Positions 11,115 through 22,255 of a stretch of 64,000 bases of DNA are shown in pieces. The translations under genes were made by a program, and so were the position numbers. The first letter of the stretch is position 1, and each line of letters starts with the position of its first letter. The DNA lies in NCBI RefSeq assembly GCF_000002425.4, contig NC_037256.1, positions 2,202,051-2,266,050 on the forward strand. The letters are read 5' to 3'. The notes under the pieces are model-generated. The model saw only the letters and a list, made by a program, of their open reading frames with translations, was not told the DNA's origin and did not search any database. This stretch comes from Physcomitrium patens (lineage: Eukaryota; Streptophyta; Bryopsida; Funariales; Funariaceae).

Positions 11115-12274
11115 TGTTGTGATGTAATATGAGTAATAGATAAAAAAAAGATGAAAAAATAATTATATTATAGAAGATCTTAGTTCAAATATTATAATAA
11201 ATTATCTTAAATAATAGACCATAGTCTAAAAAAAATAATATTAAAGATATAAAAGCTATTTTTTTTATAAAATAGGCTTTTATTATTTTATGAGGCTATA
11301 AAAAAAAAAAAACATGATAGATTAAAAAAATAAAGAATATGAGCATATATAAAAAGAAATTAAGAATTGATTTTAATAAAAATTAATTCAAAAGGGAAAA
11401 ATTTGATACTTTAGAAGGAGTAATTATCAACCTAGGTCAAAATTAGATTCTAAGACACAAAACCAGGTACCTACTATAATTTTAAGGTTCTTTAAAAGAT
11501 CAAAGAGTAGGATTTGAGAGCAAACTTAATAAGATTTCTATGAACATTAGATTTAGATAATTTGGATTTATAATGACTTTGTAAGAGCTTTATAAAGTCA
11601 AAGTTGTTTTGGATGACTTGAAATTTTGTGAAATAAAATAGGATTGATGTTTTCGATAATTTTGGAAGTTTTGTAGTAGATCTATAGGTACAATTTTATG
11701 AGTTGATAAATATAGTTGTATTTAATATGTATTATAAATTTAAAGTCAAACAAATGGTTAAATCAAAATATATAAAATTATTGTGGGTTGAGGTCTCAAA
11801 AATTAGAATTTGAATGTCAATGAGTATTTTTAAGATCTTTAGTAATTTATTGATTGGATTGAAGTGAAAGTTTTTGTATGGAGACTAGACTTGATTTTAA
11901 TAATTTAAGTAAATTTTGAGAGAAATTCAATAATTTGTCTAGGATTTGTCTAAGACTTGATTTAAGATTAGGATTTGATTTAAGATTTACTTAAAGATTA
12001 TTAAGATTTTAATTAGGATTAAATTAAGATTTGATTAATAATTATTTAAGATTTATTTAAAATTTCTTTAAAAAAAATTAAAATTTCTTTATGTTTATAA
12101 TTTTTTTAAAAATTCTTTTAGATTTGATTAAAGCTTGGTTAGCATTATTAAGATTTAATTAGAATTTATTTATAATTCTATTAGAATTGTTAGGATCTTA
12201 TTTTTATAATTTTTTTTATTTTCTATAATTAGATATTTGGTACATTTTTAAGTAAGACTTCATATAATACAACA
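11115..12274 (+). repeat. GYP2 5' LTR
   Basis: It runs from TGTTGTGATGTAATATGAG to TATAATACAACA, parallel to the GYP1 LTR ends (TGTCGTGTTGTAA...AATACGACA), and resembles the solo LTR at 22256-24046. The second half holds degenerate GATTTGATTAAG-type tandem repeats (about 11930-12200). It is followed directly by a primer-site-like motif and gag, so it is a 5' LTR. The left 4-bp flank is CTTG; no matching right end is found. Confidence 0.75.
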
Positions 12275-13980
12275 TATTTGATGAACTTGACGTGAATTCC
12301 AACTCTGCAAGTATATTTGAGGCTTTTTTCTTATTTATGCTACAATAATAAGTTAAAGAAAGTAAAGAAGGTATGGAAAATAAAGCTTTATAGGTGTTTG
12401 TGGATAAGATTGATCAATTTAAAGGAAAGAACATTACAAAGTATTTAAGATATTATATAAAAGAAATAGAGTTGAAGCATATTCTAAAAAAAGAAATGAT
12501 TCAATTATTTGAATTGGCAACTTGTCTAGACATAAAAAATAATGTAAGGTCTATTATAAGATATTTTGAAGGTTTATGGAAGAATTATTTTCATGCATTG
12601 AAAAGTGAGTTTTTTTTAGAAGACAATGATTGGATTACAAAGAAATCATTTTTTAAATAGATTAAAAGACCTAAGAAGGATCGTCTAGTAACAAAATTAT
12701 TAAAAGAGTTTGAAAAAAACATCAACTATTGGATCCAAATAAAGTGAAACTTTTTCTTCAAGGAGCTAATAGAAAGTTGCAAGAAAAGTTAGAAGTCTTT
12801 CTTGAAGATAAAGAAGATGAAAGATTGACAAAAAATTGGAAGAAAGTGGAAGAGGCAATAGGATTACTCATAAAAAGAAAAAAGAGAAACAATAGGATAT
12901 GTATTTAAAGACTATTGCAAACATATAAGATAAAAATGCCTATTATCTATCCTACATCTATGATTTGATCTTCAATAGCTACATAAAAGAAAGAAGAAAT
13001 GAGCATTGATGAAATCATATGAGAGATGAAAGATTTAAAAATTAAATTTGTTAAACTTAAAAAGAATGGTCAATCATCAAGAGTATTAGCAAGATAAAAT
13101 TTATGAGTAATAGAAGATATAATACATAAATGCATGTGATTTGATAGTATAGATCATTTAATAAGAGAATGTGAATATTTTACAAAGATTTAATCTAAAA
13201 GAGTTTTTTTTTTTTAAGAATGGTATAATACACTCAAAAAAGAGTAGAGAAAAATTAGAGATAATTTTTAATAAAGAACGAATGAAGGTATTTTTGAAAG
13301 ATGCTTTTAAAGTGAATACAATCTAAAGCAATGAAGCATTAACATATTAGATAGAAGCAAATTCAAGCAAATATTTAAGCATAAATTTAAAATTTCAAAG
13401 AGAATCTAGTTCTTTGCAGTCAAATGCTATGAGTTATGTTGAAAAAGAAAAATTTATTAAAGATAATTTAAAGCATGTTAGAAATAACATTTAGTAAATT
13501 ATTAGGTGGGAAATATTAAATTTATGATTGGAAAAATTCTAAAAATTACAAAGAAGGAATTTTGTGAAGTTATTATTGATATAATAAAGAAAAAGTAACA
13601 ATCTATAGAAGATACTAGGACATCAAATGTATAAGGAGCAAGAGCAATGGAAAATAATGAAGATGAAAAAAATAAAATACAAAATTTTGGAGATGTTTTG
13701 CAAGTAAGTTTTACAAAAAAAGAGGATGTGATTCAAGTTTCTAATCATCATTCTAGAAGATATTGAGCAAGAGTTACTTCGATTTTTTTTGTAAAATTAA
13801 AAGATTTAGAAGAAACAATTGTAATATTGATTGATTATGGTTTTGAAATAAATTTGATATTAATAGAATTGTATGAAAGATGAAAATGGCCGATTGATAT
13901 TGAACATGAATAGATGATAAGAGCAAGAAATAATTCAAAAAGAATTTTTTATGAAGCTTGTTGAAATACCAAAGTTACAA
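12275..13980 (+). pseudogene. GYP2 primer region, gag and protease, heavily decayed
   Basis: TATTTGATGAACTTGACGTG after the LTR parallels the post-LTR sequence of GYP1. The frame 12394-12660 reads V-D-K-I-D-Q-F-K-G-K-N-I-T-K-Y-L-R and L-K-S-E-F-F-L-E-D, matching GYP1 gag. A degenerate CCHC region lies near 13130-13180. The protease active site reads I-D-Y-G-F-E-I-N-L (about 13828-13856), corresponding to V-D-H-G-S-E-I-N-L in GYP1. Many stops are present. Homology ends abruptly at 13980, where a reverse-strand LTR starts. Confidence 0.78.
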
Positions 13981-15128
13981 TGTCATAGAGAAAGAGATTG
14001 CTTTGAGAAAATACTTCACTTTTGATTTTTCTTGATTGCTCTACTATCTTGTAGCTACACAATAATTCATATATATGATTCTTTTTATAAATTTACTTGC
14101 TTTCATATTACAAATTTTTCTTTTTAATAAATATTTGTAAAATAAAAATATAAAAGAGCAAAATCTCCTTAGAGAGTCTTTATGTTTTCCTTTTAAGAAG
14201 ATTGCCACCCTTTCAAAATCCTTAATGCTATTTCAAATCTTAAATCCTAAATCCTACTCCCAAATTCTAAATCCTAAACTTTACTTCCAAACCTACTTCA
14301 AAATCTAAATCTTTATTTTTTATTTGAGTTTGTATATTTTTTTAAAAGAAAAAAAAATTAACTTGAAGATTTTAGAAAATTGACGCCATTTTACTTTAAG
14401 CCACCACCAACTTGTGGCTTCTTCTTTTTTAGAAGAAGCTATATAACAATCTATCAAAAAGACAAATATATAAAAGACATAAGTATTACTCATCATGCTA
14501 CTATTAAGAGAGATTCCTTGTTTTTGCTTATAGGTGATAAGTGTCCTTATCATCCAACATAATCTCGTAATATAAGCATTGTCGGCCCAACTTTTTGGAT
14601 ATCTTCAATAAATTAATTGAAGATATTTAAAGAATACTTTTTTTTCTTCCTTCCATATGCCACTATGGAGTTTTGAACTCGGAACCTCCTAGGTACCATC
14701 TAAACACCTTATCATTTATCCACCACTATAAGCCCCAAGCCACCATTTGATATCTAAAGCTTCAATTCTTTTTCCTATAAGTTTATTACCAAATCTCTTT
14801 TCTCTCATTAAATCTTCATTTTTTATAATTTATAACTTCTTTTTTTATTAAAATTTTTATACTTATTTATAAATCTATTAAAAACATGTTTATTAAATTT
14901 TATATGAAATAGATACTTTTTGATATCAAGTATGCATCTTTGAACTTATTTTTCTTTTGTAAAAACTTAGTTTTTTATTTCTAACAATTACAATACTTCT
15001 TATTAATAGGATAATATTCTAAATATATTTTTATAAACTTCTATAATAATTAATTAACTAATAATTAAGAACTAATATATTTTATATTTCTTATTTAATT
15101 TTTATATATTATGCACAAATATGATACA
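13981..15128 (-). repeat. GYP4-like 3' LTR (reverse strand)
   Basis: On the plus strand it starts TGTCATAGAGAAAGAG (compare TGTTGGGGTAGAGAG in the solo LTRs) and ends near ATATGATACA. It shares the AT-rich end segment with the GYP4 solo LTRs. A polypurine-tract complement (CCACCCCCTCC) and minus-strand pol sequence follow, so it is the 3' LTR of a minus-strand element. The left flank ACAA could be a decayed ACGA. Overall similarity to GYP4 is low, so the family call is tentative. Confidence 0.55.
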
Positions 15129-15598
15129 ACATCCACCCCCTCCAATCTCGCACATCTTTTGATATTTGCAATTAAACTTCTTCACTTTCATTAGATATTA
15201 TTAATATTGTCTTGAATTCTTCATCTTCTTGATCTTTTTTTTCTGTCCTTATAAAGAACCAATATTATCTTCTTTGTTGAACCTTATATTTCTTTGCTTA
15301 AAAACCTTCATTTTCTTATTTAACATTGGATTTTTGATAATTATTCTATTTAATTCATACAAAGAATAAGTAAAATTGTCATCAATTATAATTATCACAT
15401 AAGATTCAAACCACTTTTTTACTAATTTTTTTATTGTATTATATTGATGGATCAAGTTATTATCATAAATTAAAATCCAATATCTAACTTCTATGGGTTT
15501 AGGTCTTAACTAATATGTCTTGTAAAATATTTCTTTATTTTTCAACCAAGCTAGTTTTAACCTCTTTATTGCCACTTCCAAATCTTTTGGTAGCCTCT
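15129..15598 (-). pseudogene. GYP4 integrase C-terminus, truncated
   Basis: The minus-strand frame 15455-15249 reads K-K-W-F-E-S-Y-V-I-I-I-I-D-D-N-F-T-Y-S-L, matching the end of GYP1 integrase (K-R-W-F-G-P-Y-V-V-T-T-V-H-D-N-A-T-Y-S-L). The polypurine tract lies at about 15131-15141. The upstream part of pol is cut by the CHR2 element that starts at 15599, and no continuation beyond that element was found. Confidence 0.78.
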
Positions 15599-16118
15599 TG
15601 TTATAGACATATAAATTTATCTCAATAGTTACTTATATGATTAGATAGAAGTAGGTAAATATAGACTAATTTCATAAAGTCTTTTGATAAAGCTTTCTAA
15701 AAACTTCATAGATGTAGTTTTGACTTTAGATGTATTTGTAGATTATAAACTTGGCCAACAAGTTAACCACATATTGATAGCTTATGGAATAAGTTAATTA
15801 CATGGCATATACATAGATAACTTAACTTGTAAGTTAAGACATGTGGCTAACAAAGTCAACACATATTGGAGGTCCTATAGAATATTGCCATGTAGCTCTT
15901 AGTTAGAGAGTATATATGGAAGCAAGAGTGAAGACTTCTTCAGTATTGTCAATGCCTTTCTATTCTTTAATCTTATTCAAGACTTTCTAGTCTTCTTGTT
16001 TTTAATAATAGCCATTTTAGTTTAATATTATATCACCTTTTGAGTGACTTTTTAGTTCTCTTCAATGATACAAGAGTGTATTGAGGATTTTCTTTCTTCA
16101 AGATTCATGTCCTTGATA
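15599..16118 (+). repeat. CHR2 copy a 5' LTR
   Basis: It begins TGTTATAGACATATAAA and ends CATGTCCTTGATA. The family consensus inferred from the other copies is TGTCA...CTTGACA. It is the same family as the solo LTR at 25255-25806 and the LTR at 50241-51513. It holds a TATA box (TATATATGG, 15911) and a putative transcript start near 15942. The left flank is CCTCT; no right end is left to test it. Confidence 0.82.
15942..15952 (+). promoter_or_regulatory. CHR2 predicted transcript 5' end / self-primer
   Basis: AGTATTGTCAA lies 31 nt downstream of the TATA box at 15911. In better preserved CHR2 LTRs this site reads ACTCTTGTCAA (complement of 25421-25431). That form pairs with the post-LTR sequence TTGATAAGAAT at 16121-16131 apart from two transition-type differences. 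Confidence 0.5.
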
Positions 16119-16120
16119 AT

Positions 16121-16131
16121 TTGATAAGAAT
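16121..16131 (+). promoter_or_regulatory. CHR2 self-priming site (PBS)
   Basis: TTGATAAGAAT starts two bases after the 5' LTR end. Reverting one C-to-T and one G-to-A gives TTGACAAGAGT, the exact complement of the CHR2 LTR transcript start ACTCTTGTCAA. Its position relative to the LTR is the same as in CHR1. Confidence 0.5.
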
Positions 16132-16356
16132 AATAATATACTATTTTTATCTTATTTTAAAAGTGAATAGATTATTCTACTTATATTATTGTATTTTGAA
16201 GGTTGTGGATTATCCACCTTTAAACAAAAAATCTTATTTTTTTAATACTAATCTCTCTCTTAAAAAGAGTGGATTTTTCCTCTCCAAATTTTTTTTTATT
16301 AAAGGTTGTAGATTATCCTCTTCTAATTTAACTTTTTAGATTTATTTGAGTTTTCT

Positions 16357-18085
16357 ATGAAAGAAATGATTATGGATGCTATTCCTAACAAAAGTAAGAA
16401 TAGATTTGCAACTATTGTGGATCTTCACGAGCTTATCAATACTCTTAGGGCAAAAATTTCACGCATCACCAATATCAATCACAAGAGTACTGCTTCTATA
16501 CCTATGGAAAAAGTCCAAAGTTTGTATCAGGAAGTTGTATAATTGAGGAAAACAAATTAATTAGCCTCACAACCAAATTCAAGGGATCTTACTTCTACAA
16601 GCTCAAGAGAGACAAGAATTAATATGCTCAAGAATTTTGATAGAACAAGATCAAAATTTTAAGGATTTTTATAATAAATTAAGCTCTATTTAAGGTTATA
16701 CCTTATTCATTACATAGATGGATTTACTCAAGTCCGCTTCATAGGTGCACTTCAATTTAGAAGTATTCTTTCATAGTTTATACCTTTGATAGAAAAGGAT
16801 TCACGATGTTGAGGTAGAGAGAGTTTGCATCAAGAAAGTGCTATGTTTTTGGCTCCCACTAAATGCTCAATCAAGTCTAAGATACAAAAGTACCAAGAAA
16901 GTGTCCTCTCCAACTCTAGTCACCGATCTTTCATTGCTCTTTGTATGCATATGTTATATTTCAAAGAATGAAAGTAGGTACAAATTTGACATCTTAACTT
17001 TGAACACCTATATCTCCTTCATAAAAACTTGAAATCAGACATATTCTTCATCCAAATTATATCTAAAACCTTGAATTTGTTGACCCTAGCCTCCAAAGCT
17101 CAAATGACTTTGAAAGAAAAATCCTAATCCCTAATAAGGCATCGATGAGCCTCCTTGAAGCCGATTAGGCATGGCCTTTGACCAAGAAGAATGAAGATTC
17201 TCATTCCTTGCCTTCATTCAACCATGCCTTACTTTCATCCCCCCCAATAAGCCTCCTATTAATTAAGAATTTCTTCTTTAGGCTCTAATCTCTTCTCAAG
17301 GATTCATACTAAGATTTAAGTTCTATACTTTTTTTAAAATAGTATAATTAAAAAGTTAAAATTTAAAATAAAGTTTCTTAAATCTACTATTTTTAAATTA
17401 ATCTATTAACCATTCTAACATATACCAAGACTTATGAACATATTATATGTTCTAATTAATTTTTACATACTATAAGCATTTATAATATGATAACGACTTC
17501 TTCATGATTTAAATTCATTCTTAGAAGTGTTTACGACTACATGTAGAGAAAGTGATTGAGAACAAGTAGAAGAGACCAAACTCTTATCTTTACGACATAG
17601 ATCACAATCAATAACTACATATGTTGCTAAATTCCAAAACCTTGCTTGCGACGTGGACTAGAATGACAAAGTACTTATCAATTAATTTTGATATAGGTTG
17701 AAGGATAGCATCAAAGATTTGTTATTAATAATGCCAAAAGTAAAATCTTTGAAACAATTTATTGCTCAAGCCATTGCATGTCACAATCGAATATTTGAAA
17801 GAAGTTAAGAACAAAGATTTGGCTGAAAAGGAATAAATCAAGTAATGGTGGCAATTCCCAAGTTTTTTGAAACGTATTCATTAAGGCCAAAATTAATGCA
17901 AATTGATACGATATGTTTTAAATCCCTCATCGAGTAGGAAAAGACTTAATGTCACTAAGAGGATTTGTGTTTGTATTATAGAGAAGCTAAGCACACTACT
18001 CAACATTGTCCAAAGAAGCAACGTAATTATAAAATGAGGAGCATAATTACCAAAGAAGATAATGTATTAAAAAACAAATTTTTCT
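16357..18085 (+). pseudogene. CHR2 copy a gag, split by a solo LTR
   Basis: The first part (16357-16542) is a 61-codon frame with a coiled-coil-like N-terminus in the position of CHR1 gag. After the GYP4 solo LTR (16807-17492), gag resumes. Near 17950-18020 it shows a degenerate zinc knuckle, C-L-Y-Y-R-E-A-K-H-T-T-Q-H-C (second Cys is Tyr). The gag frame ends with CAATAG at about 18089-18094 in the context found in CHR1, and the upstream AAAAAAC is a canonical -1 slippery heptamer. Stops make it inactive. Confidence 0.7.
16807..17492 (-). repeat. GYP4 solo LTR, target duplication ACGA
   Basis: TGTTGAGGTAGAGAG...AATATGATA on the plus strand, a shortened copy of the GYP4 LTR. Flanks are ACGA at 16803-16806 and ACGA at 17493-17496, a perfect 4-bp duplication. 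It lies within CHR2 gag. Confidence 0.88.
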
Positions 18086-18101
18086 ATTTACAATAGAGAC
18101 C

Positions 18102-18473
18102 GTGCAGCTAAAATCATGTGCAATACCTAATAAAGGTCATATTCTCTCTTCAAACTCTTCACCTTGTTTTACAATGGATGTGTATTTAGAATCTAAAAAT
18201 CAAAAAGTCTTTGCTTTATTAGATTCAAAAGCCTTAGCCTGTTTTATAAATGAAGGTTTTGTCAAAAATAAAAAAATATATTTAGTCAAGAAAATTAAAC
18301 ATGTACATGTAGAAGTTATAGATGGTCGTTTGTTATCTTCTGATAATATTATTTATGAGACTATTTCTTTAGATGTCGCAATTAAAGATCATAACAATGT
18401 AGTAATATTTAATATTATAAGATCTCCCTCTAATTTGGTTATTTTAGGATTATTAAAAGCTAAAAAAATATAA
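18102..18473 (+). pseudogene. CHR2 copy a protease
   Basis: An open stretch of 123 codons. It reads F-A-L-L-D-S-K-A-L-A-C-F-I-N-E-G-F-V (active site D-S-G now D-S-K), then V-H-V-E-V-I-D-G-R and I-R-S-P-S-N-L-V-I-L-G-L. The same blocks occur in CHR1. The family enzyme is a retropepsin-like aspartic protease that matures Gag-Pol. It is continuous with the RT region at 18643 after a short frameshifted interval. Confidence 0.8.
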
Positions 18474-18642
18474 CCCTCAAATAGATTGAATTTCTTGTAA
18501 CCTTATCTTTTTTGATAGTATGATCTAAGATTGGATTAATGAAGTAGAAGTACATAAGTCTAATACATCCAAACTTTTACTGGTACGTATAAGAGCTTTT
18601 ATACATGCTGCAAAAAAAAGATCATCTTTTGCAATATATACT

Positions 18643-19438
18643 ATGCCCATTTCTAATAGTGAAAAAATATCAAGTGATATTCCTAGCCAATATCAAGAAT
18701 TTCAAGATTTTTTTGAAAAGAAGAATATAAATATTTTTCTAGAGAATCTATCTTGTGATTGTTCAATTGATTTATTAAAAAGAGTTCAACCACCATTTAG
18801 ACCAATCTATAGCTTATTGCAAAATGAGTTAGCTAAATTAAAAGAAAATATTGATGAGAAGTTGAAAAAGAACTTCATATGTGATTTTAAATTTTCAACC
18901 ATGGCTCCTATCTTATTTGTGAAGAAGAAAGATGGATCTTTGTAAATATGTGGATTATCAAGGATTCAATAAGATCACCATCAAAAATAGGTATCTTATG
19001 TCCTTGATTTCAAGACTTCTCAATCAATTCAATCAAGCAAGGATTTATACAAAAATAGATCTATGAAAAGCATACAACTTAATTTATATCAAAAAAGGAG
19101 ATGAATGGAAGACTACTTTTTGAACTAGATATGGATATTTTGAATATAATGTCATGCCTTTTAGACTCACAAATGCACCAATTACTTTTCAAAATCTAAT
19201 GAATAAAGTCTTCCATGAGTTTCTAGATGATTTTATCATTTGCTATTTAGACAACATTCTAATCTACTCTAAGAAAAAAGGAGAACATAAACTTCATATT
19301 TGTTACATGTTACAAAAACTTAGAGATATAGGATTATATGTCAAGTTGAAAAAGTGTGTATTCCATACTATTCAAGTTAACTTTTTAGGATACATCATTT
19401 CCAATAAAGGCCTTCTGTTGGATCCCAAGAAGGTCTAA
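18643..19438 (+). pseudogene. CHR2 copy a reverse transcriptase
   Basis: 18643-18945 matches the RT N-terminus (P-P-F-R-P-I-Y-S-L, A-P-I-L-F-V-K-K-K-D-G-S-L). 19154-19438 matches the palm: M-P-F-R-L-T-N-A-P, then C-Y-L-D-N-I-L-I-Y-S, where the catalytic Y-L-D-D has become Y-L-D-N. F-L-G-Y-I-I closes the domain. Several stops separate the two frames. Confidence 0.86.
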
Positions 19439-19558
19439 ATTATCATAGATTGGAAGATTCTAAGAACAATATAAGATGTACAATATTTTTTGGACTTTAT
19501 CAATTTTTACTGAATCTTTATCAAGAACTTTTTTCAAATTGCAACTCTACTTATACAT

Positions 19559-19990
19559 TTGACTTGTAAAGACAAACTTGAGTGGAATAAAGAAGCCAAA
19601 GCACCATTTGTTGCTTTGAAGAAGAAATTTATTTCTGCACCAAGTTTGTATTGTGTCAACTTTTTTAAGGCATTCTTTATGAAATCAGATACATCAAACT
19701 TTGCTTTAGGTGCAATATTATTACAAATGAGAATATATGAAAAACTCTATCTAATAGCTTTTTATTCCACAAAATTTTCAATAGCCAAGATTAACTACGA
19801 GATCTACAACAAAAACTTCCTGCAATTATAGATTCATTTCAAGAATGGCATCATTATCTAGAAGGCGCTTCAAGTCCAGTCATAATATATACAAATGATA
19901 AGAATCTTGAGTATTTCATGTCAACTTGTGTTTTGAATTGTCACCAAGTCCATTGGAGCATATTATTATTAAGATTTGATTTCAAGAAAA
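19559..19990 (+). pseudogene. CHR2 copy a RNase H
   Basis: It starts L-T-C-K-D-K-L-E-W-N and reads S-D-T-S-N-F-A-L-G-A-I-L and I-N-Y-E-I-Y-N-K-N-F-L, matching CHR1 RNase H (E-T-D-A-S-D-F-A-L-G-A-V-L, I-N-Y-E-I-H-D-K-E-L-L). The Asp of T-D-A-S is shifted to S-D-T-S. Stops are present after 19831. Confidence 0.8.
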
Positions 19991-20289
19991 TATATCAATC
20001 TAAAAAATAATAAGATTTATCACATGTTCTTTTTAGATGTTCTTATCTTGTACCAAAAGGAAGAGACATATCTTTTGATCAACAAAGCATAATCAACTTA
20101 ATGCCAAAGAATTTTCATCTTTGAGCAATGAAATCAACATTGATTGTTTATTTGATTTTTATCAAATAAATCTAATAAAGTTTGTCATGTAATCTTTTTA
20201 TTCATGATATTAAGAATCATTCTCCTAAATCTCATGATATTTCAAAGTTTGAGTTCAAGAACAACCTTTTCTATTTTTAAGGATGCCAA

Positions 20290-21340
20290 TATGTTCTAGA
20301 AGGAAAAACATGTTTATGGGTTCTTCAAGCACGTCATGACTTTCTAGCAGCAGAATATTTTGGATATAATAAGATTATAGAGCTTATATTTAGAGATTTA
20401 TGGTGCTGCAAATGTAGAAGGTGGTAAAAGACTTTTTCCAATCATATGATGTTTTTTTAAGATCAAAAATATTTCATCATTAATCCTATGGACTTCTTCA
20501 ACCATTGCTTTTATCCAAATAACCATGGTCTTCCATTTCTATGGATTTTATTATAGATCTTTCAAGTTTAAATTTATGTGACTCTATATTTATGATTGTA
20601 GATCGCTTCACCAAAATGGCACATTTTATACCATGTAAAAAATCTATTTTAAATGAAGAAAAAGCTAAGATTTTTATTGACAATATCTATTTCTATAATG
20701 GATTGTCAAAGAATATTATGTCACATAGAGGGACTCAATTTGTATCAAAATTCTAGAAAATACTATTCAATATTCTAAAGGTGGATATAAAGCTTTCTTT
20801 GGCTTTTCATCCTCAAATTGATAAGCAAACACAATGGGTGAATCAAGTTTTGGAGAAATATTTGAGGTGTACCATCAACTATCATGAAGATGATTGAACA
20901 ACTTTTTTACCATTGGTAGAGTTTACATACAATAATTTGGTATATTCTTCTACTCATCAAACAACTTTCTTTTTCAATTATGGTTATCATCCATGATTTA
21001 ATATTTTTAACTTTTTAAAAGTTGATAATCCTATAATAGAAGATTTAGCAAATTGTTTGTCGGAGCTACATACAACAATGAAGACACAATTAAAAGAAGT
21101 TCAAGAATGATAAAAGACCAACGCACATGCCTATCACAAGGAGCAACCACAATTCAAAGTATGTGACAAGGTATGGTTATTTCATCACAATATCAAGACT
21201 ATTTATTCTTGTGATAAGTTGGACTATCATATGCTGAGACCTTTTTTTAGTTGTGATTAAATCAATCATATTGCTTATTGATTATATCTACCAAAGTCTA
21301 TGAAGATCCACCTTCTATTTCATGTGTCCCTTCTTAAGAT
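20290..21340 (+). pseudogene. CHR2 copy a integrase
   Basis: The DDE core is partly readable at 20541-20756: M-D-F-I-I-D-L, F-M-I-V-D-R-F-T-K-M-A-H-F and M-S-H-R-G-T-Q-F-V-S-K-F, where the second catalytic Asp reads His. The Q-x-N-Q-V-L-E-K-Y-L-R region follows near 20840, and remnants of the G-P-Y/F module near 21230-21310. It is interrupted by many stops. Confidence 0.78.
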
Positions 21341-21369
21341 ATATAAGAGAGTAAATATTTCAAGAAGAA

Positions 21370-21562
21370 GACAAATGCCACTTCTTCCTATAAAAGTGGA
21401 TAATAATCAAGAATTTGAGGTCAAAGAAGTCTTAGATTTAAAGCAATGTTGAAATAGGTTGGAATATCTTATTCATTTGCATGGATATGATATTAGCAAA
21501 TACACATGAAAGCTAACAAAGAATCTTGCAAATGTAATAAAGAAGATTGAGGCCTTTCATTG
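21370..21562 (+). pseudogene. CHR2 copy a chromodomain at the integrase C-terminus
   Basis: It reads Q-E-F-E-V-K-E-V-L-D-L, then L-E-Y-L-I-H-L-H-G-Y-D-I-S-K-Y-T-W, colinear with E-Y-E-V-E-K-V-L-D and Y-L-V-H-W-S-G-Y-D-I-N in CHR1. Of the three aromatic cage positions, the first is Phe, the Trp is Leu and the Tyr remains. In chromoviruses this module binds methylated histone H3 and directs insertion to heterochromatin. Confidence 0.75.
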
Positions 21563-22255
21563 ACAACATCCATTCAAACTAAGATGAAGAATTTCAAAGA
21601 TCCATGAAAGATGATGATGCTGTCATATTATATGTTGTCTTATTTGGAAATGCAATGGGCACCTAGCTATAGAAGCTGAGGTTGTATTTTATAATTATCC
21701 AAGAAATCCTAATAGATTTTATCCATATGAGAAGAATATGATCCAAATTTCAATTCAAAATTGATATATAGCTTGATCTTTAAGTCTTTCAATACCTTAC
21801 CAAATTTTACCTTGATCCAATTAGTAGATCTCTAGATTTCATAGAAACCTTATTCAACTCCAAATTACCAACTTCTAGTATGTTCTTATACCAAAACCCA
21901 GATATCTCTCAATTATAGTATTGAATTATGACAAAATTTTACATACACTTAGAACACCTAATTAACCAAGTATAAATAAAATTTGAATTATAGATGTGAC
22001 ACTAATTTTACGTACTAGTTAAGAGTGCTAGCCCTAATTTCATTGCATAAATTCCAAGTTGCCAAAACAAACTCTAACTTCCAACAACAATTGTTAAGTC
22101 TTCACAAATCCTACAAAAACAAGATATATGCCTTTAGAAAGAGCTTGAAGCTAGCTCTTAAATCATAATCTCTAATCTTTGAATAAAAATATAGTTTGCC
22201 CTAGGTGGTCATTTTAGTGGCTAGAGGTTTGATTTTGATCCTATCTCAAAAATAG

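Larger units (their letters stand above)
15599..21620 (+). mobile_element. CHR2 chromovirus copy a, strongly decayed, no 3' LTR
   Basis: It contains a 5' LTR (15599-16118), leader, gag (interrupted by a GYP4 solo LTR), protease, RT, RNase H, integrase and a chromodomain ending near 21560. The order is that of Ty3/gypsy chromoviruses. Protein similarity to CHR1 is evident throughout, but stops occur every few dozen codons. Homology ends at about 21620, where a GYP3 LTR begins, so the region after the chromodomain and the 3' LTR are lost. Confidence 0.88.

Noticed and set aside
14665..14735. tRNA-like reverse-complement pattern (TTGAACTCGGAACCTCC), possible SINE
   Set aside because: No cloverleaf, A box or tail could be confirmed, and it lies inside a putative LTR. 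A similar short motif at 48810 is too weak to support a SINE family.
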